Part shown: piece by piece, positions 1 to 9,038 of the stretch | How positions within the stretch are numbered: position 1 is the first letter of the stretch | Layout of the letters: every line of letters starts with the position of its first letter | Assembly (NCBI GenBank): GCA_023265025.1 | Contig: JAHFUP010000018.1 | Span: 1 to 64,000, forward strand | DNA: 64,000 nt | Source of the DNA: Acidimicrobiia bacterium | GTDB lineage: Bacteria > Actinomycetota > Acidimicrobiia > Acidimicrobiales > AC-14 | Reading direction: 5' to 3' | Notes under the pieces: generated by a model | Database searches by the model: none | What the model was told of the DNA's origin: nothing | The model's input: only the letters and a program-made list of their open reading frames with translations | Made by a program: the position numbers and the translations under genes

Positions 1-88
1 ATCGTGTCGGGGTGGAAAATGGGCACGGCTGGCTCCTTCCGTATGTTGGCTCTGCCCGCTCAGCGTGGCGGATGATCCACGCAGATGC

Positions 89-108
89 GGAACGGAGCCG
101 GCCGTTCC
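89..108 (-). terminator. Hairpin downstream of the PPOX-fold gene
   Basis: A perfect 7-bp inverted repeat, GGAACGG and CCGTTCC around a 6-base loop, lies just past the 3' end of the minus-strand gene that stops at 122. There is no clear U-run, so the terminator role is inferred. I see no gene in bases 1-121. Confidence 0.35.
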
Positions 109-121
109 ATGTTGACTAGCA

Positions 122-625
122 CTAGCCCGCGTCGAAGCGCCAGCGCGTCGGCGAGCCGGCGAAGTCGTCGTGGAGCAGGCCGAACGCCCATCGGGGCCTG
201 ACCCGCACCGTGGCGTTGACCGCCGGGTCGAGGAAGTCCACCGTCAGGGTGCTCGAGTACTTGCTGTTGATGGCCTCGATCGTCCGGGCCAGCGTCGCCG
301 TGTCGGTGACCGTCTCGGCCACCCCCTCGAGGACCACGGGGTTGGTCGGATCCTCGGTGGTCACCACACAGCGGGGCTCGGCCAGCAGGTTCTTCACCTT
401 CCGTGACCGCCCCCCGCTGCTGAACAGGAGGCTGTCGTCGTCCCAGACGCCCCACACCGGCATGGCATGCGGCCGGCCGTCGGGCCAGACGGTCACCAGC
501 CAGTAGTCGTGCGAGGCGGCCAGCTTCTCCCGGGCCCACTGCCACGTCAGCAACCCGGTTCCCTGGTCGGGGCCGACCACGCCATAGCCGGGCATGAACG
601 GTCGTCCGGACCTGGGTTCGTTCAC
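122..625 (-). CDS. Pyridoxamine 5'-phosphate oxidase-fold flavoprotein
   Basis: This 167-residue soluble protein has the split-barrel flavin-binding fold of the PPOX superfamily. The segment RPHAMPVWGVW (residues 51-61) and the following SSGGRSRKVKNL are typical of actinobacterial PPOX-class proteins that use F420 or FMN to reduce small substrates. The fold appears to start near residue 28, after a short leader. It is divergent from the glycerophosphodiesterase gene and does not look co-transcribed with anything. The family assignment is good. The cofactor (F420 or FMN) and the substrate cannot be read from the sequence. Confidence 0.85.
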   Translation of the reverse strand: MNEPRSGRPFMPGYGVVGPDQGTGLLTWQWAREKLAASHDYWLVTVWPDGRPHAMPVWGVWDDDSLLFSSGGRSRKVKNLLAEPRCVVTTEDPTNPVVLEGVAETVTDTATLARTIEAINSKYSSTLTVDFLDPAVNATVRVRPRWAFGLLHDDFAGSPTRWRFDAG

Positions 626-771
626 GGCGAAAGCCTAGGGTGCCGCGCCGATAGATTGGTCGCCTGGCACCGCCACCGCCGGCCGGGAGCAGCGCCCGAC
701 CCCGTCTTGAGAGGCAAGAGCATGCGTGGACGCCGTGACCTGACGTCCAATGCCAGCCGCCCAATGGCGGC

Positions 772-1551
772 ATGGGCGACGGCCAATTGACGGCGCGGCG
801 GTGGCCCTTCCTGGATTGGGACGGGGTGATTCCCGTCGCCCATCGGGGCGGCGCGGCCGAGCAGCCGGAGAACACCATGACCGCCTTCGCCGCCGCGGTC
901 GCATTGGGCTATCGCTACGTCGAAACCGACGTACACGCCACGTCGGACGGCGTGCTCGTCGCCTTCCACGACCACACGCTCGACCGCGTCACCGATCGAA
1001 CTGGCGTAGTCGGCGAGTTGCCGTACGACGCCGTACGGCAGGCCCGTGTCGGCGAGGAGCCCATTCCCCTGCTCGAAGACCTGCTGGGTGCCTGGCCCGA
1101 CCTACGCGTCCACGTCGACGCCAAACACCTGGCGGCGGCGGCGCCCCTGGTGGCAGCCGTCGAACGGACGGGCGCCCGGGACCGGGTGTGCATCGGCTCG
1201 TTCTCCGACCGGACCGTCATGGCCCTGCGGCGCTTGAGCGGGGGCCGCGTCTGCACGTGGATGGGGCGCATGGAGATCCTTGCGTTGCGGCTGGCCAGCT
1301 TCGGCGTGCCGGTCCCCCGGTCGGCGGCCGGCTGCACGCAGGTCCCGGTGCGCCAGGGCCGGCTGCGCCTGCTCGACCAGCGCTTCGTGGACACCGCCCG
1401 CCGGCGCGGCGTCGGGGTCCACGCCTGGACGATCAACGAACGCGCCCAGATGGAGGCGCTTCTCGACCTCGGCGTGGACGCCATCCTCTCGGACCGGCCG
1501 ACGGTGTTGAAGCAGGTCCTCACCGACCGCGGCCTCTGGATCGAGGCATGA
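772..1551 (+). CDS. Glycerophosphodiester phosphodiesterase
   Basis: This 259-residue enzyme probably hydrolyses glycerophosphodiesters to glycerol-3-phosphate and an alcohol. The GDPD motifs are in order: AHRGG at 23-27 with the catalytic His24, PENT at 32-35, ETDVH at 51-55 with metal ligands, and FHDHTLDR near 65-72 with the second catalytic His. The C-terminus has the usual HAWTINE and DAILSDRP strands that close the TIM barrel. No signal peptide is seen, so it should be cytoplasmic. The stop codon overlaps an ATG of the next frame, but the downstream gene probably starts later. No PHO box is visible upstream, unlike several phosphate genes further right. Confidence 0.92.
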   Translation: MGDGQLTARRWPFLDWDGVIPVAHRGGAAEQPENTMTAFAAAVALGYRYVETDVHATSDGVLVAFHDHTLDRVTDRTGVVGELPYDAVRQARVGEEPIPLLEDLLGAWPDLRVHVDAKHLAAAAPLVAAVERTGARDRVCIGSFSDRTVMALRRLSGGRVCTWMGRMEILALRLASFGVPVPRSAAGCTQVPVRQGRLRLLDQRFVDTARRRGVGVHAWTINERAQMEALLDLGVDAILSDRPTVLKQVLTDRGLWIEA

Positions 1552-1724
1552 ACCAGGCCCGCGGCAACGACAATGGCGGTGAGGTCCTGATGACCCGGAT
1601 CGACGGAGCCAAAGCTCGGCTCTTGGTTCACATAAAAAGGCTTGAAGGGTCACCGGACGAAGGGTGCAGCACTGGTATTGTCGATGACGCTCACCCACGA
1701 TCGGCGGGGAAAGCGAGAAATAGA

Positions 1725-2156
1725 TTGGCAAAGAAATCCGCTGCACCGGCCGAGAAGGCGCCTCGATCGATGTCCGACGCTCACAAGGAGGCCCTGGCGG
1801 AGGGTCGCGAGCAGGGGCGCGCCGTGCGCCGCTATCTGGAGGCACTCGAGGCCAACAAGCCCCGCCGAGGCCGAAAGCGCACGCCGGAGGGCATCCAGCG
1901 CCGGCTTGTCGCCATCGAGGAGCGGCTGGCATCGGCCGACGCCCTGAGCCGCCTGCACCTGGCCCAGGAGCGCATGGATCTGCAGGCCGAGTTGGCCTCG
2001 TCGTCCGACGGTGTCGACATCGGCGCCCTCGAGGCCGCCTTCGTCAAGGCCGCCGGCCCGTACAGTCAACGCAAGGGCATCGGCTACGAGGCCTGGCGGG
2101 CCGCCGGCGTCGAGCCCCGGGTCCTCAAGGTCGCCGGCATCGGCCGGGGCCAATAG
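1725..2156 (+). CDS. Conserved basic helical protein of unknown function
   Basis: I chose the TTG start at 1725, giving 143 residues beginning AKKSAAPAEKAPRSM, because protein-like composition begins there; the frame itself is open much further upstream. The N-terminus is Lys/Ala/Pro-rich and disordered. A charged helical middle follows (HKEALAEGREQGRAVRRYLEAL, then a KPRRGRKR patch) that could bind nucleic acid or form a coiled coil. The C-terminus holds YSQRKGIGYEAWRAAGVEP, which resembles a helix-turn-helix-like actinobacterial tail. I know of no assigned function. It converges on the glutamate dehydrogenase gene. Confidence 0.75.
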   Translation: MAKKSAAPAEKAPRSMSDAHKEALAEGREQGRAVRRYLEALEANKPRRGRKRTPEGIQRRLVAIEERLASADALSRLHLAQERMDLQAELASSSDGVDIGALEAAFVKAAGPYSQRKGIGYEAWRAAGVEPRVLKVAGIGRGQ

Positions 2157-2204
2157 GAACAGCCGCCGGCATCCGCCGCGGCCGGTAGGAGCAGGGCACC
2201 ACCC

Positions 2205-5200
2205 TTACCCGATGGCCCGTCGCACGGCGCGGGTGGCAACCGCCACCGCGTCGAGCGACGGCGTCGGTTCGCTCTCGATCTCGCGGAGCAGCCGCGTCAG
2301 CTCGCCGACCTGATGGGCGCGGTCGAGAAGGAACCGGAGCACTGCATCCGCCTCGGGCCAGCCCCGGGGCTGAGCCAGGGCGCGTTCGGCCGCCGCCCGG
2401 CGCAGGTGGTCGAGGTCGTCGACCAGGCCCCGCAGTGCCGCCTCGCCCCAGCGTCCCTGCGGCGCGGCCTGGCGCAGCCGGTCCCCCAGCCGGTCGATGC
2501 CCAGTGACTCGCCCAGCTGGAGTACCGCCTCGGCGACCGCGGTGACGGGGCGACCGGTGGCCCGGGCCAGTTCGGCCGCGTCGGGGCCGACCTCCAGCTC
2601 CGGGAGGCCGGCCCAGCGCGCCGCCATCGCCGGCTCGAAGCCGCTGTCGGCGAGCATCTCGGCCCGGCGGGCCCGCAGCCGGCGCCGGTAGGGCGTGCCC
2701 AGGTCGCCGATCGTCGCCGCCAGCTCAGCCAGCGCCGGCCGGTCACGGCCCACGACACCCGCGATGTCGACGGTTTCGCCCCGCCGCAGGTAGTCGCGGG
2801 CCAGCGCCTCCAGCATCCCTGTCAGCACCGGTGCGGCGGCGAGGAGGGTGGCGGTTGCCGGCTGGCCGTCCTCGCCCTCCATCTCGGCCCACCAGACCGG
2901 CGCGCAGACGACCTCCCGGGCAATCCAGTAGGCGGCGGCCACCGCCGGCGGCGGGGCGCCAGTGTCGCCGGCCAGGCGGGTGACGAACGTGGGCCCCATG
3001 CGGTTGACCACGTCGTTGGCCACCAGCGACGCCACCAGCTCCCGGCGGAGGCGGTGGCCGTCGAGGAGGGGGCCGAAGCGCTCCACCAGGCGGGGAGGGA
3101 AGTAGGCGGCGAGGGCGGCCCGCAGCGCCGGCTCGTCGGGCACCCCCGACGCCAGGATCCGGGCGGTCAGGCTGCGCTTGGCGCCGGCCAGCAGCACGGC
3201 CAGCTCGGGGCGGGTGAGGCCGGCGCCGGCCTCCTCCCGGGCCGCCATCTCGGCCGGGGTCGGGAGCGCCTCCACCATGGGGTCGACCACCCCCGCCGCC
3301 TCCAACTCCTCCATCAGCACCCGGGCGACCGCCATCTTCGACGCGCTGGTGGCCGCCGCCCTGGTGAGCGCCATGCTCTGCAGCGAGGAGTCGCGGAGGA
3401 CGGCGGCCACCACGTCGCCGCACACCTCGTCGAGGAGCCGGTCCCGCTCGGGGACCGTCAGCTCTCCCGCCTCGACCGCGGCCCGCAGCAGGATCTTCAG
3501 GTTGACCTCATGGTCGGAGATGTCGACGCCGGCCGCGTTGTCGATGGCGTCGGTGTTGACGTGCCCGCCCCGCCGGGCGTACTCGATGCGGGCCCGCTGG
3601 GTGAAGCCGAGGTTGGCCCCCTCCCCCACCACCCGGGCCCGGACGGCCGAGCCCTCGATGCGCACGTCGGCGTTGGCCCGGTCGTCGATGTCCTGGTCGG
3701 GCTCGGTGCTGGCCCGCACGAAGGTGCCGATGCCACCAGTGAAGAGCAGGCCGACGGGCGCTTGGAGGATGGCGCGGATCAGCTCCGGCGCGGTCACCTC
3801 CGCGGCGTCGACCCGCAGCACCGCCCGGACCTGGTCGCTGAGCGGGATCCGCTTCTCCAGCCGGGACCACACCCCGCCGCCGGCACTGATCAGCGACCGG
3901 TCGTAGTCCTGCCAGGACGAACGTCCGAGCCCGAACAGCCGCAGCCGCTCCCCGTAGGAAGCCGTCGGGTCGGGGTCGGGGTCGAGGAAGATGTCGCGGT
4001 GGTCGAAGGCGGCGACCAGGCGGATCTGCTCGGACCGGAGCATGGCGTTGCCGAACACGTCACCGGACATGTCGCCGATGCCGACCACCGTGACCGGCTC
4101 GGCCTGGACGTCGATCTCCAGCTCGGCGAAGTGGTGCCGCACCGCCACCCACGCCCCCCGGGCCGTGATCCCCAGGCGCTTGTGGTCGTACCCGCTCGAC
4201 CCCCCGGACGCGAAGGCGTCGCCCATCCAGTACCCCCGCTCGGCGCTGATGCGGTTGGCCAGGTCGGAGAACGACGCCGTCCCCCGGTCGGCGGCGACGA
4301 CAAGGTAGGTGTCGTCGCCGTCGCGCCGGCGGGGGATACCGACGACCTCCTGGCCGACCACGTTGTCGGTGACCTGGAGCAGGCCGGCGACGAAGACCTC
4401 GTACGCCCGGGCCACGTCGGCCCCCCGGCGCTTCGCCACGAAGCCGCCCTTGGCGCCGGTGGGGACGATGACCGCATTCTTGAGGACCTGGGCCCGCATG
4501 AGGTCGAGGACCTCGCGGCGGTAGTCGTCGACCCGGTCGCTCCAGCGGATGCCGCCGCGGGCCACCGGGCCCCACCGCAGGTGGACCCCTTCGACCGCCG
4601 GCCCATGGACGAAGATCTCCCGGAAGGGCACCGGCCGGGGCATGCCGGGCACCGCGGCGCTGTCGAACTTGAGGACGAGGTGGTTGCGGGCGGGGCCGTC
4701 CTGGAGATACCGGTTGGTCCGCAGGGTGGCGTCGACGAGGGCGAGGAAGCCCCGCAGGATGCGGTCGTGGTCGAGGCGGTCGACGGCATCGCAGGCGTCG
4801 ACGACCCGCTGGCGGAGCTCGGCCACAACCTCCGGGCCGGCGTCGGGCACCGGGTCGAACAGGGCGGCGAACAGGTCCACCAGGCCGGCGGCGATCGGGG
4901 CGTGGTCGACCAGCACCTGGTCGACGTAGGCCGTCGTGAACGTGGTGCCCACCAGGCTCCGGTACCGCCGGTAGGCCCGGAGGACGGCGACGTCGTCCCA
5001 CGCCAGACCGGACCGCATGACCAGCCGGTTGAGCGAGTCGACCTCGGCCCGGCCATGCCAGAGCGCGCTGGCGGCGGCAGCGAGCCGGGGGCCGTCACGC
5101 CCGACGTCGAGCGTGCCGCCGGGGTCGGTCACGCCGAAGTCGTGCAGGTGGGCCAGCGCCGGCTCCCCGCCGAGGGCGTAGGGCTGGTCCTCGACCGCCC

Positions 5201-6920
5201 ACAGCCCCAGGCTCTCCAGCAGTGGCAGGAACGCGGACAGCTCCACGCCGGCTCCGACGGTCATCACCTTCAGCCGGGCCGGCGGGCCCCCCTCCACGCC
5301 GGGCCGGAGCACGATGCTGATCCGCTCGTCGCCGGCGAACAGGGCGTCGAGCTGGCGCACGTCGGCCGCGGCCTGCTCGGGGGTGACTCCGTCGCGGTAG
5401 GCGGGCGGGAACCAGTCGACCCAGGTGTGGGCCGTGCGGGCACCGGCGTCGCCAGCGGCGAGCTCCAGGGCCTCGGCCAGCTGCTCCTCCCAGGTGCGGC
5501 AGAGCCGGCGGAGCTCGTGCTCCAGCGCGTCCAGTGGCTGCGCCGGCGGCGGCCCGGGCACGTGCACCACGAAGCGGACGATCGCCTCGGGTCGGTCCCC
5601 CAGTGCGACGTCGGCGTCGACCCTGTCGCCGTCGAGCTGGGCGAGCAGGAACCGCTCGATGCGGTGGCGGAGGGCGGGGTTGTAGGTCTCCCCCGGCACG
5701 GAGAGCAGCGCCGAGACCGTGTGGTTGGCGGCGTCGACCCGGAGGAAGACCCGCACCTCGTGCTCGTCCTCGGCGGCCAGGAGCTCGACCAGGAGCCGGC
5801 GCAGGGATCCGACGTCGGTCTCGAACAGCTGGTCCTTGGGCAGGATCTGGAACAGCGAGACGAGCGCGGCCTCGTCCTGGCTGCGCTCGACCACGTCTTC
5901 CAGCTCCAGGATGCGACGCAACTTGAACCGCAGCACGGGCGCGTCCGCCGCCGGCTCCACGTTCGCCTTCGCGGTGAACACGCCCACGACCCGGAACACC
6001 GTGCCGTCGGGCTCAGTCAGGTCGATGCAGTGCATCGGCACCTGGCGGTGGACGGTGCTGACCGCCGAGGTGCGGACGATCCGCAGGAGCTCGGCCGGCC
6101 CTTCGTCCCGCTCCCAGCGCCGCAGGGCGGCGTCGGGTCGGGCCAGCACGCCGAGGGCGTCGGCGACCTGGCGGTCCGGCCCCACGAACCGGCAGCAACC
6201 GGCCAGGACGAAGTTGCCGTCCAGGAGCCACGCCAGCAGGTCGGCCGCCTCCTCGACCTCCTCGCCCCCGGCTACCCCGGCGGCCTCGGCTCCAGGCACG
6301 GATTGGCGAGCCTGCCGCGCCGCGGCCGTGACCTCTCCCCGCATGGCCGCGTAGTCGCCAGTGGCGGCGAACACGTCGGCCAGTACGGACTCGACCGCCG
6401 CGACCAGGGCGGCCCGGTCGCGCTCGGGCACGCGATCGGCCAGCTCCACCTGGAGGAACGACTCCCGAAACGCCGCGGGCCGGGCCGGGAGGATGGCGGC
6501 CAGCCGCCCGTCGCCGTTGCGCTCGCACCCGAAGACGGGGTGGAGCTCCCGGACGACCTTGTGCCCGAGCCGGCGCAGCTCCTCGGTGACGCTCGACACG
6601 ATGAACTGCCGGTCGCCGCAGCTGACCTCGAGCACCGACCCGGGGGGTCGCCCGCCGTCGAGAGCGACGTCAGGGTCGAAGACCCGGACCCGGATGGCCT
6701 GCGGCGGTCGGGTGTCGACGAAGCGGAAGCTGTCGGCCACCGCGGCCGCGGTGGCCGACGGGTCGGCCACCGACAGCTGAGAAGGGGGTGCCCGGCGGAG
6801 GACGGCGCGGGCGAAGTCCCGTAGGACGGGAGTGGCACCGCCCGTGCCGCCCAGCCGGTCGAGGATCGGGGCGAGCGCGCCGCCGGCCTGGCCGTCCTGG
6901 TCCCCAGCCGTCTCTCGCAC
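2205..6920 (-). CDS. NAD-specific glutamate dehydrogenase, large (180-kDa) type
   Basis: This 1571-residue protein matches the length of the large NAD-GDH class, which oxidises glutamate to 2-oxoglutarate and ammonium. A long N-terminal regulatory region with ACT-like segments precedes the catalytic core in the C-terminal half. The core contains LRWGPVARGGIRWSDR and AVIVPTGAKGGFV, the family's substrate and catalytic lysine region, followed by the Rossmann part (VGIGDMSGDVFGNAML). The coding strand is unambiguous; a very long antisense open frame is a GC artefact. It is divergent from the LCP gene with a 98-bp gap and stands alone. The role is glutamate catabolism and carbon-nitrogen balance in the cytoplasm. 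Confidence 0.95.
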   Translation of the reverse strand: MRETAGDQDGQAGGALAPILDRLGGTGGATPVLRDFARAVLRRAPPSQLSVADPSATAAAVADSFRFVDTRPPQAIRVRVFDPDVALDGGRPPGSVLEVSCGDRQFIVSSVTEELRRLGHKVVRELHPVFGCERNGDGRLAAILPARPAAFRESFLQVELADRVPERDRAALVAAVESVLADVFAATGDYAAMRGEVTAAARQARQSVPGAEAAGVAGGEEVEEAADLLAWLLDGNFVLAGCCRFVGPDRQVADALGVLARPDAALRRWERDEGPAELLRIVRTSAVSTVHRQVPMHCIDLTEPDGTVFRVVGVFTAKANVEPAADAPVLRFKLRRILELEDVVERSQDEAALVSLFQILPKDQLFETDVGSLRRLLVELLAAEDEHEVRVFLRVDAANHTVSALLSVPGETYNPALRHRIERFLLAQLDGDRVDADVALGDRPEAIVRFVVHVPGPPPAQPLDALEHELRRLCRTWEEQLAEALELAAGDAGARTAHTWVDWFPPAYRDGVTPEQAAADVRQLDALFAGDERISIVLRPGVEGGPPARLKVMTVGAGVELSAFLPLLESLGLWAVEDQPYALGGEPALAHLHDFGVTDPGGTLDVGRDGPRLAAAASALWHGRAEVDSLNRLVMRSGLAWDDVAVLRAYRRYRSLVGTTFTTAYVDQVLVDHAPIAAGLVDLFAALFDPVPDAGPEVVAELRQRVVDACDAVDRLDHDRILRGFLALVDATLRTNRYLQDGPARNHLVLKFDSAAVPGMPRPVPFREIFVHGPAVEGVHLRWGPVARGGIRWSDRVDDYRREVLDLMRAQVLKNAVIVPTGAKGGFVAKRRGADVARAYEVFVAGLLQVTDNVVGQEVVGIPRRRDGDDTYLVVAADRGTASFSDLANRISAERGYWMGDAFASGGSSGYDHKRLGITARGAWVAVRHHFAELEIDVQAEPVTVVGIGDMSGDVFGNAMLRSEQIRLVAAFDHRDIFLDPDPDPTASYGERLRLFGLGRSSWQDYDRSLISAGGGVWSRLEKRIPLSDQVRAVLRVDAAEVTAPELIRAILQAPVGLLFTGGIGTFVRASTEPDQDIDDRANADVRIEGSAVRARVVGEGANLGFTQRARIEYARRGGHVNTDAIDNAAGVDISDHEVNLKILLRAAVEAGELTVPERDRLLDEVCGDVVAAVLRDSSLQSMALTRAAATSASKMAVARVLMEELEAAGVVDPMVEALPTPAEMAAREEAGAGLTRPELAVLLAGAKRSLTARILASGVPDEPALRAALAAYFPPRLVERFGPLLDGHRLRRELVASLVANDVVNRMGPTFVTRLAGDTGAPPPAVAAAYWIAREVVCAPVWWAEMEGEDGQPATATLLAAAPVLTGMLEALARDYLRRGETVDIAGVVGRDRPALAELAATIGDLGTPYRRRLRARRAEMLADSGFEPAMAARWAGLPELEVGPDAAELARATGRPVTAVAEAVLQLGESLGIDRLGDRLRQAAPQGRWGEAALRGLVDDLDHLRRAAAERALAQPRGWPEADAVLRFLLDRAHQVGELTRLLREIESEPTPSLDAVAVATRAVRRAIG

Positions 6921-7018
6921 GGTCCTCCCGCATGCTGTGTGATCCGATCGTACCTCCGGTCCCCTGTGAGGCAGAATGATGACGGTTCGACAGCGCCCGC
7001 GCCCGCTACGCTGGTCGC

Positions 7019-8437
7019 GTGGCTCACCCGGGCGGACCCCCGCGCGCCGGTCTGCGCCAGAGCCCTTGGGGACATCGGCTCCGCACCGGACTCCTTGTCT
7101 TTCTCGCCCTCTGCGTCATGCTCGTCGGGAGCAGCTACTTCTACTTCCGGCACCAGCTCAGCCGGCTGACCCGCCTCGACATCCCGGGCCTCGTCGAGGA
7201 CGACAAGGGCAGCGTCATGAACGTCCTGCTCGTGGGCTCCGACAGCCGGGAGAACACCACCGGCGACATCGCCGATGCCACTGGCAAGGGCGACGACGGG
7301 ACCACCGGCCAGCGCAGCGACACCATCATGGTGCTGCACATCGACCCGAACTCGGGGAGGGCGGCGATCCTCTCGATCCCGCGCGACCTGTTCGTGCCGA
7401 TCCCGGGCACCGGCGGCCGGGACAAGGTCAACGCGTCCTTCAGCTCCGGTGGGCCGCAGCTCCTGATCCGAACGATCAAGGAAGCGCTCGGCATCGAGAT
7501 CAACCATTACGTCGAGGTGGACTTCACCGGCGTCGAGCGCATCGTGAACGCCATCGGCGGAATCAAGGTCTACGCCGACGCCCCGGCCCGCGACGAGATG
7601 ACCGGCCTCGACATCCCCCAGGTCGGCTGCAACGAGCTCGACGGCTACCAGGCCCTCGCCTACGTCCGCAGCCGCTACTACGAGACCTGGGAGCGCGGTC
7701 GGTGGGTGTCGGGCACGAACTCCGACATCGACCGCATCGGCCGCCAGCAGGACTTCATCCGCCGGATGATGAAGAAGGCCATCTCCTCAGGTCTCAGCAA
7801 CCCGCTGACCCTCAACCGCCTCATCGGGATCGGCGTCGACAACGTCCGCGTGGACCAGGCGATGTCCACCAAAGACATCACCACCGTGGCCAGGCGGTTC
7901 CGGTCAATCGATCCCGATACCGTCGACATGCTCACCCTGCCCACGTCCGACGGTTACATCGGCGGCGCGGCGGTGCAGTTGCTCGACGCTGCACAAGCCC
8001 AGCAGTACATCGACCGCCTGAACGGCATCGCCCCGCCGCCGCCGGCCGCCCCCGCGATCCTGCCCTCGTCCATCGCCGTCCAGGTGCTGAACGGCAACGG
8101 AGGCGACGCCTCGGCCACGGTGGCCGCCGCCGCCCTGGCCCAGGCCGGGTTCCACGTCGCCTCCACCGGCAACGCGCTGTCCTTCGACTACGCCCGAACG
8201 ATCGTCCAGTACGCCCCCGGCCAGCAGGCCAAGGCCGCGGTCGTGAGCACCACGCTGGCCGCCGGCGCCAAGGTGGAGGAGGACCGGACGCTGGTGGGCG
8301 CCGACGTCACCGTCGTTCTGGGCCTCGACTACACCGGGCTGCGGGCCACGACGCCGGCGGTCACCGCCGCCCCGTCCAGCACGCAGGCGCCGGGTGCCAC
8401 GACGCCGACCAGCAAGGCGCCGGCGCCGAACTGCTGA
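7019..8437 (+). CDS. LytR-CpsA-Psr (LCP) family wall-polymer ligase with LytR_C domain
   Basis: The GTG start gives 472 residues: a short cytoplasmic leader, one membrane anchor at about 22-40, then an extracellular LCP domain. LCP hallmarks include VLLVGSDSREN near 71, RSDTIMVLHID, LSIPRDLFVPIPG and INHYVEVDF. Arginines and aspartates of these motifs bind polyprenyl pyrophosphate in the family. A second domain at about 350-440 (SIAVQVLNGNG and following) matches the LytR_C fold. LCP enzymes attach glycopolymers such as arabinogalactan or teichoic acids to peptidoglycan. The tail is Thr/Pro/Ser-rich. The GTG was chosen because the anchor follows immediately. Confidence 0.92.
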   Translation: MAHPGGPPRAGLRQSPWGHRLRTGLLVFLALCVMLVGSSYFYFRHQLSRLTRLDIPGLVEDDKGSVMNVLLVGSDSRENTTGDIADATGKGDDGTTGQRSDTIMVLHIDPNSGRAAILSIPRDLFVPIPGTGGRDKVNASFSSGGPQLLIRTIKEALGIEINHYVEVDFTGVERIVNAIGGIKVYADAPARDEMTGLDIPQVGCNELDGYQALAYVRSRYYETWERGRWVSGTNSDIDRIGRQQDFIRRMMKKAISSGLSNPLTLNRLIGIGVDNVRVDQAMSTKDITTVARRFRSIDPDTVDMLTLPTSDGYIGGAAVQLLDAAQAQQYIDRLNGIAPPPPAAPAILPSSIAVQVLNGNGGDASATVAAAALAQAGFHVASTGNALSFDYARTIVQYAPGQQAKAAVVSTTLAAGAKVEEDRTLVGADVTVVLGLDYTGLRATTPAVTAAPSSTQAPGATTPTSKAPAPNC

Positions 8438-8466
8438 GGGCCCGGCGACAGAACGACCGCCCGGCG

Positions 8467-9014
8467 ATGAGCGTGGCCCAGGCTGGCGACTGGTGGATGG
8501 TCCTGTGCCCGGTCCTGATCGGCGTGGTCGCCGCGCTCGACGCCGCCCTCGGCGCCGGCGGCCTGGAGGCGGTGTTACTCGTCGGACCGGTGTTCGCATC
8601 CCCGCGACGCCCTGGTCGGCGGCGACTTCTACGAGGTCGTCGCAACGGCGGGCGGCGTCCGGGTCGCCCTCGGCGAGGTGCCGGGCAAAGGCCTCGATGC
8701 CGTCCACCTGGCCTCCATCGTGACTGCCAGCTTCCGGCAGGCGGCGGCGAGCCACACCGAGCTCGTTGATGTGGCCCAGTCGGTGGACCGGGCCGTCGCC
8801 GGCCACCTGCAGGACGAGGACTTCGTGACCGCCGTCTTCCTCCAGTTCGGGGCCGACGCCGGTTTGCAGGTGGTCAACTGCGGCCACTACTCCCCGCTCC
8901 TGCTGCGGTCCGGCGCCATCGAGGAGCTGCCGCCGCCGGCGGCTGGCCCATGTCGGTGGCCGGCTCGACGACGACCTCGCCCTCGTGCTGGCCGAATGGC
9001 GGGCGCCGGGGTGA
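8467..9014 (+). pseudogene. Remnant of a SpoIIE/PP2C-type (RsbU-like) serine phosphatase
   Basis: Three pieces in three frames make up one decayed gene. The ATG at 8467 opens a membrane-like N-terminus (VLCPVLIGVVAALDAALGAGG). From about 8600 the second frame gives ALVGGDFYEVV, then VALGEVPGKGLDAV and VVNCGHYSPLLLRSGA, which are SpoIIE-domain motifs. Near 8945 a third frame carries DDDLALVLAEWRAPG and the stop at 9014. The usual block between the NCGH motif and this tail, which includes the YTDG motif, is missing. So there are at least two frame changes and an internal deletion. The intact ancestor would have been a membrane phosphatase in a partner-switching sigma pathway. Confidence 0.75.
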
Positions 9015-9038
9015 CCATCGGCCCGGCACCCGATGTCG

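Noticed and set aside
1548-1724. Upstream extension of the basic helical protein to the ATG overlapping the GDPD stop
   Set aside because: The 59-residue extension is not protein-like and includes what looks like leader DNA; the TTG at 1725 gives a better start.
3054-6824. Open frame of more than 1250 codons antisense to the glutamate dehydrogenase gene
   Set aside because: It is a by-product of high GC in the third codon position. Its translation is rich in low-complexity Arg/Gly/Pro/Asp and shows no domain, while the opposite strand gives clear GDH motifs.
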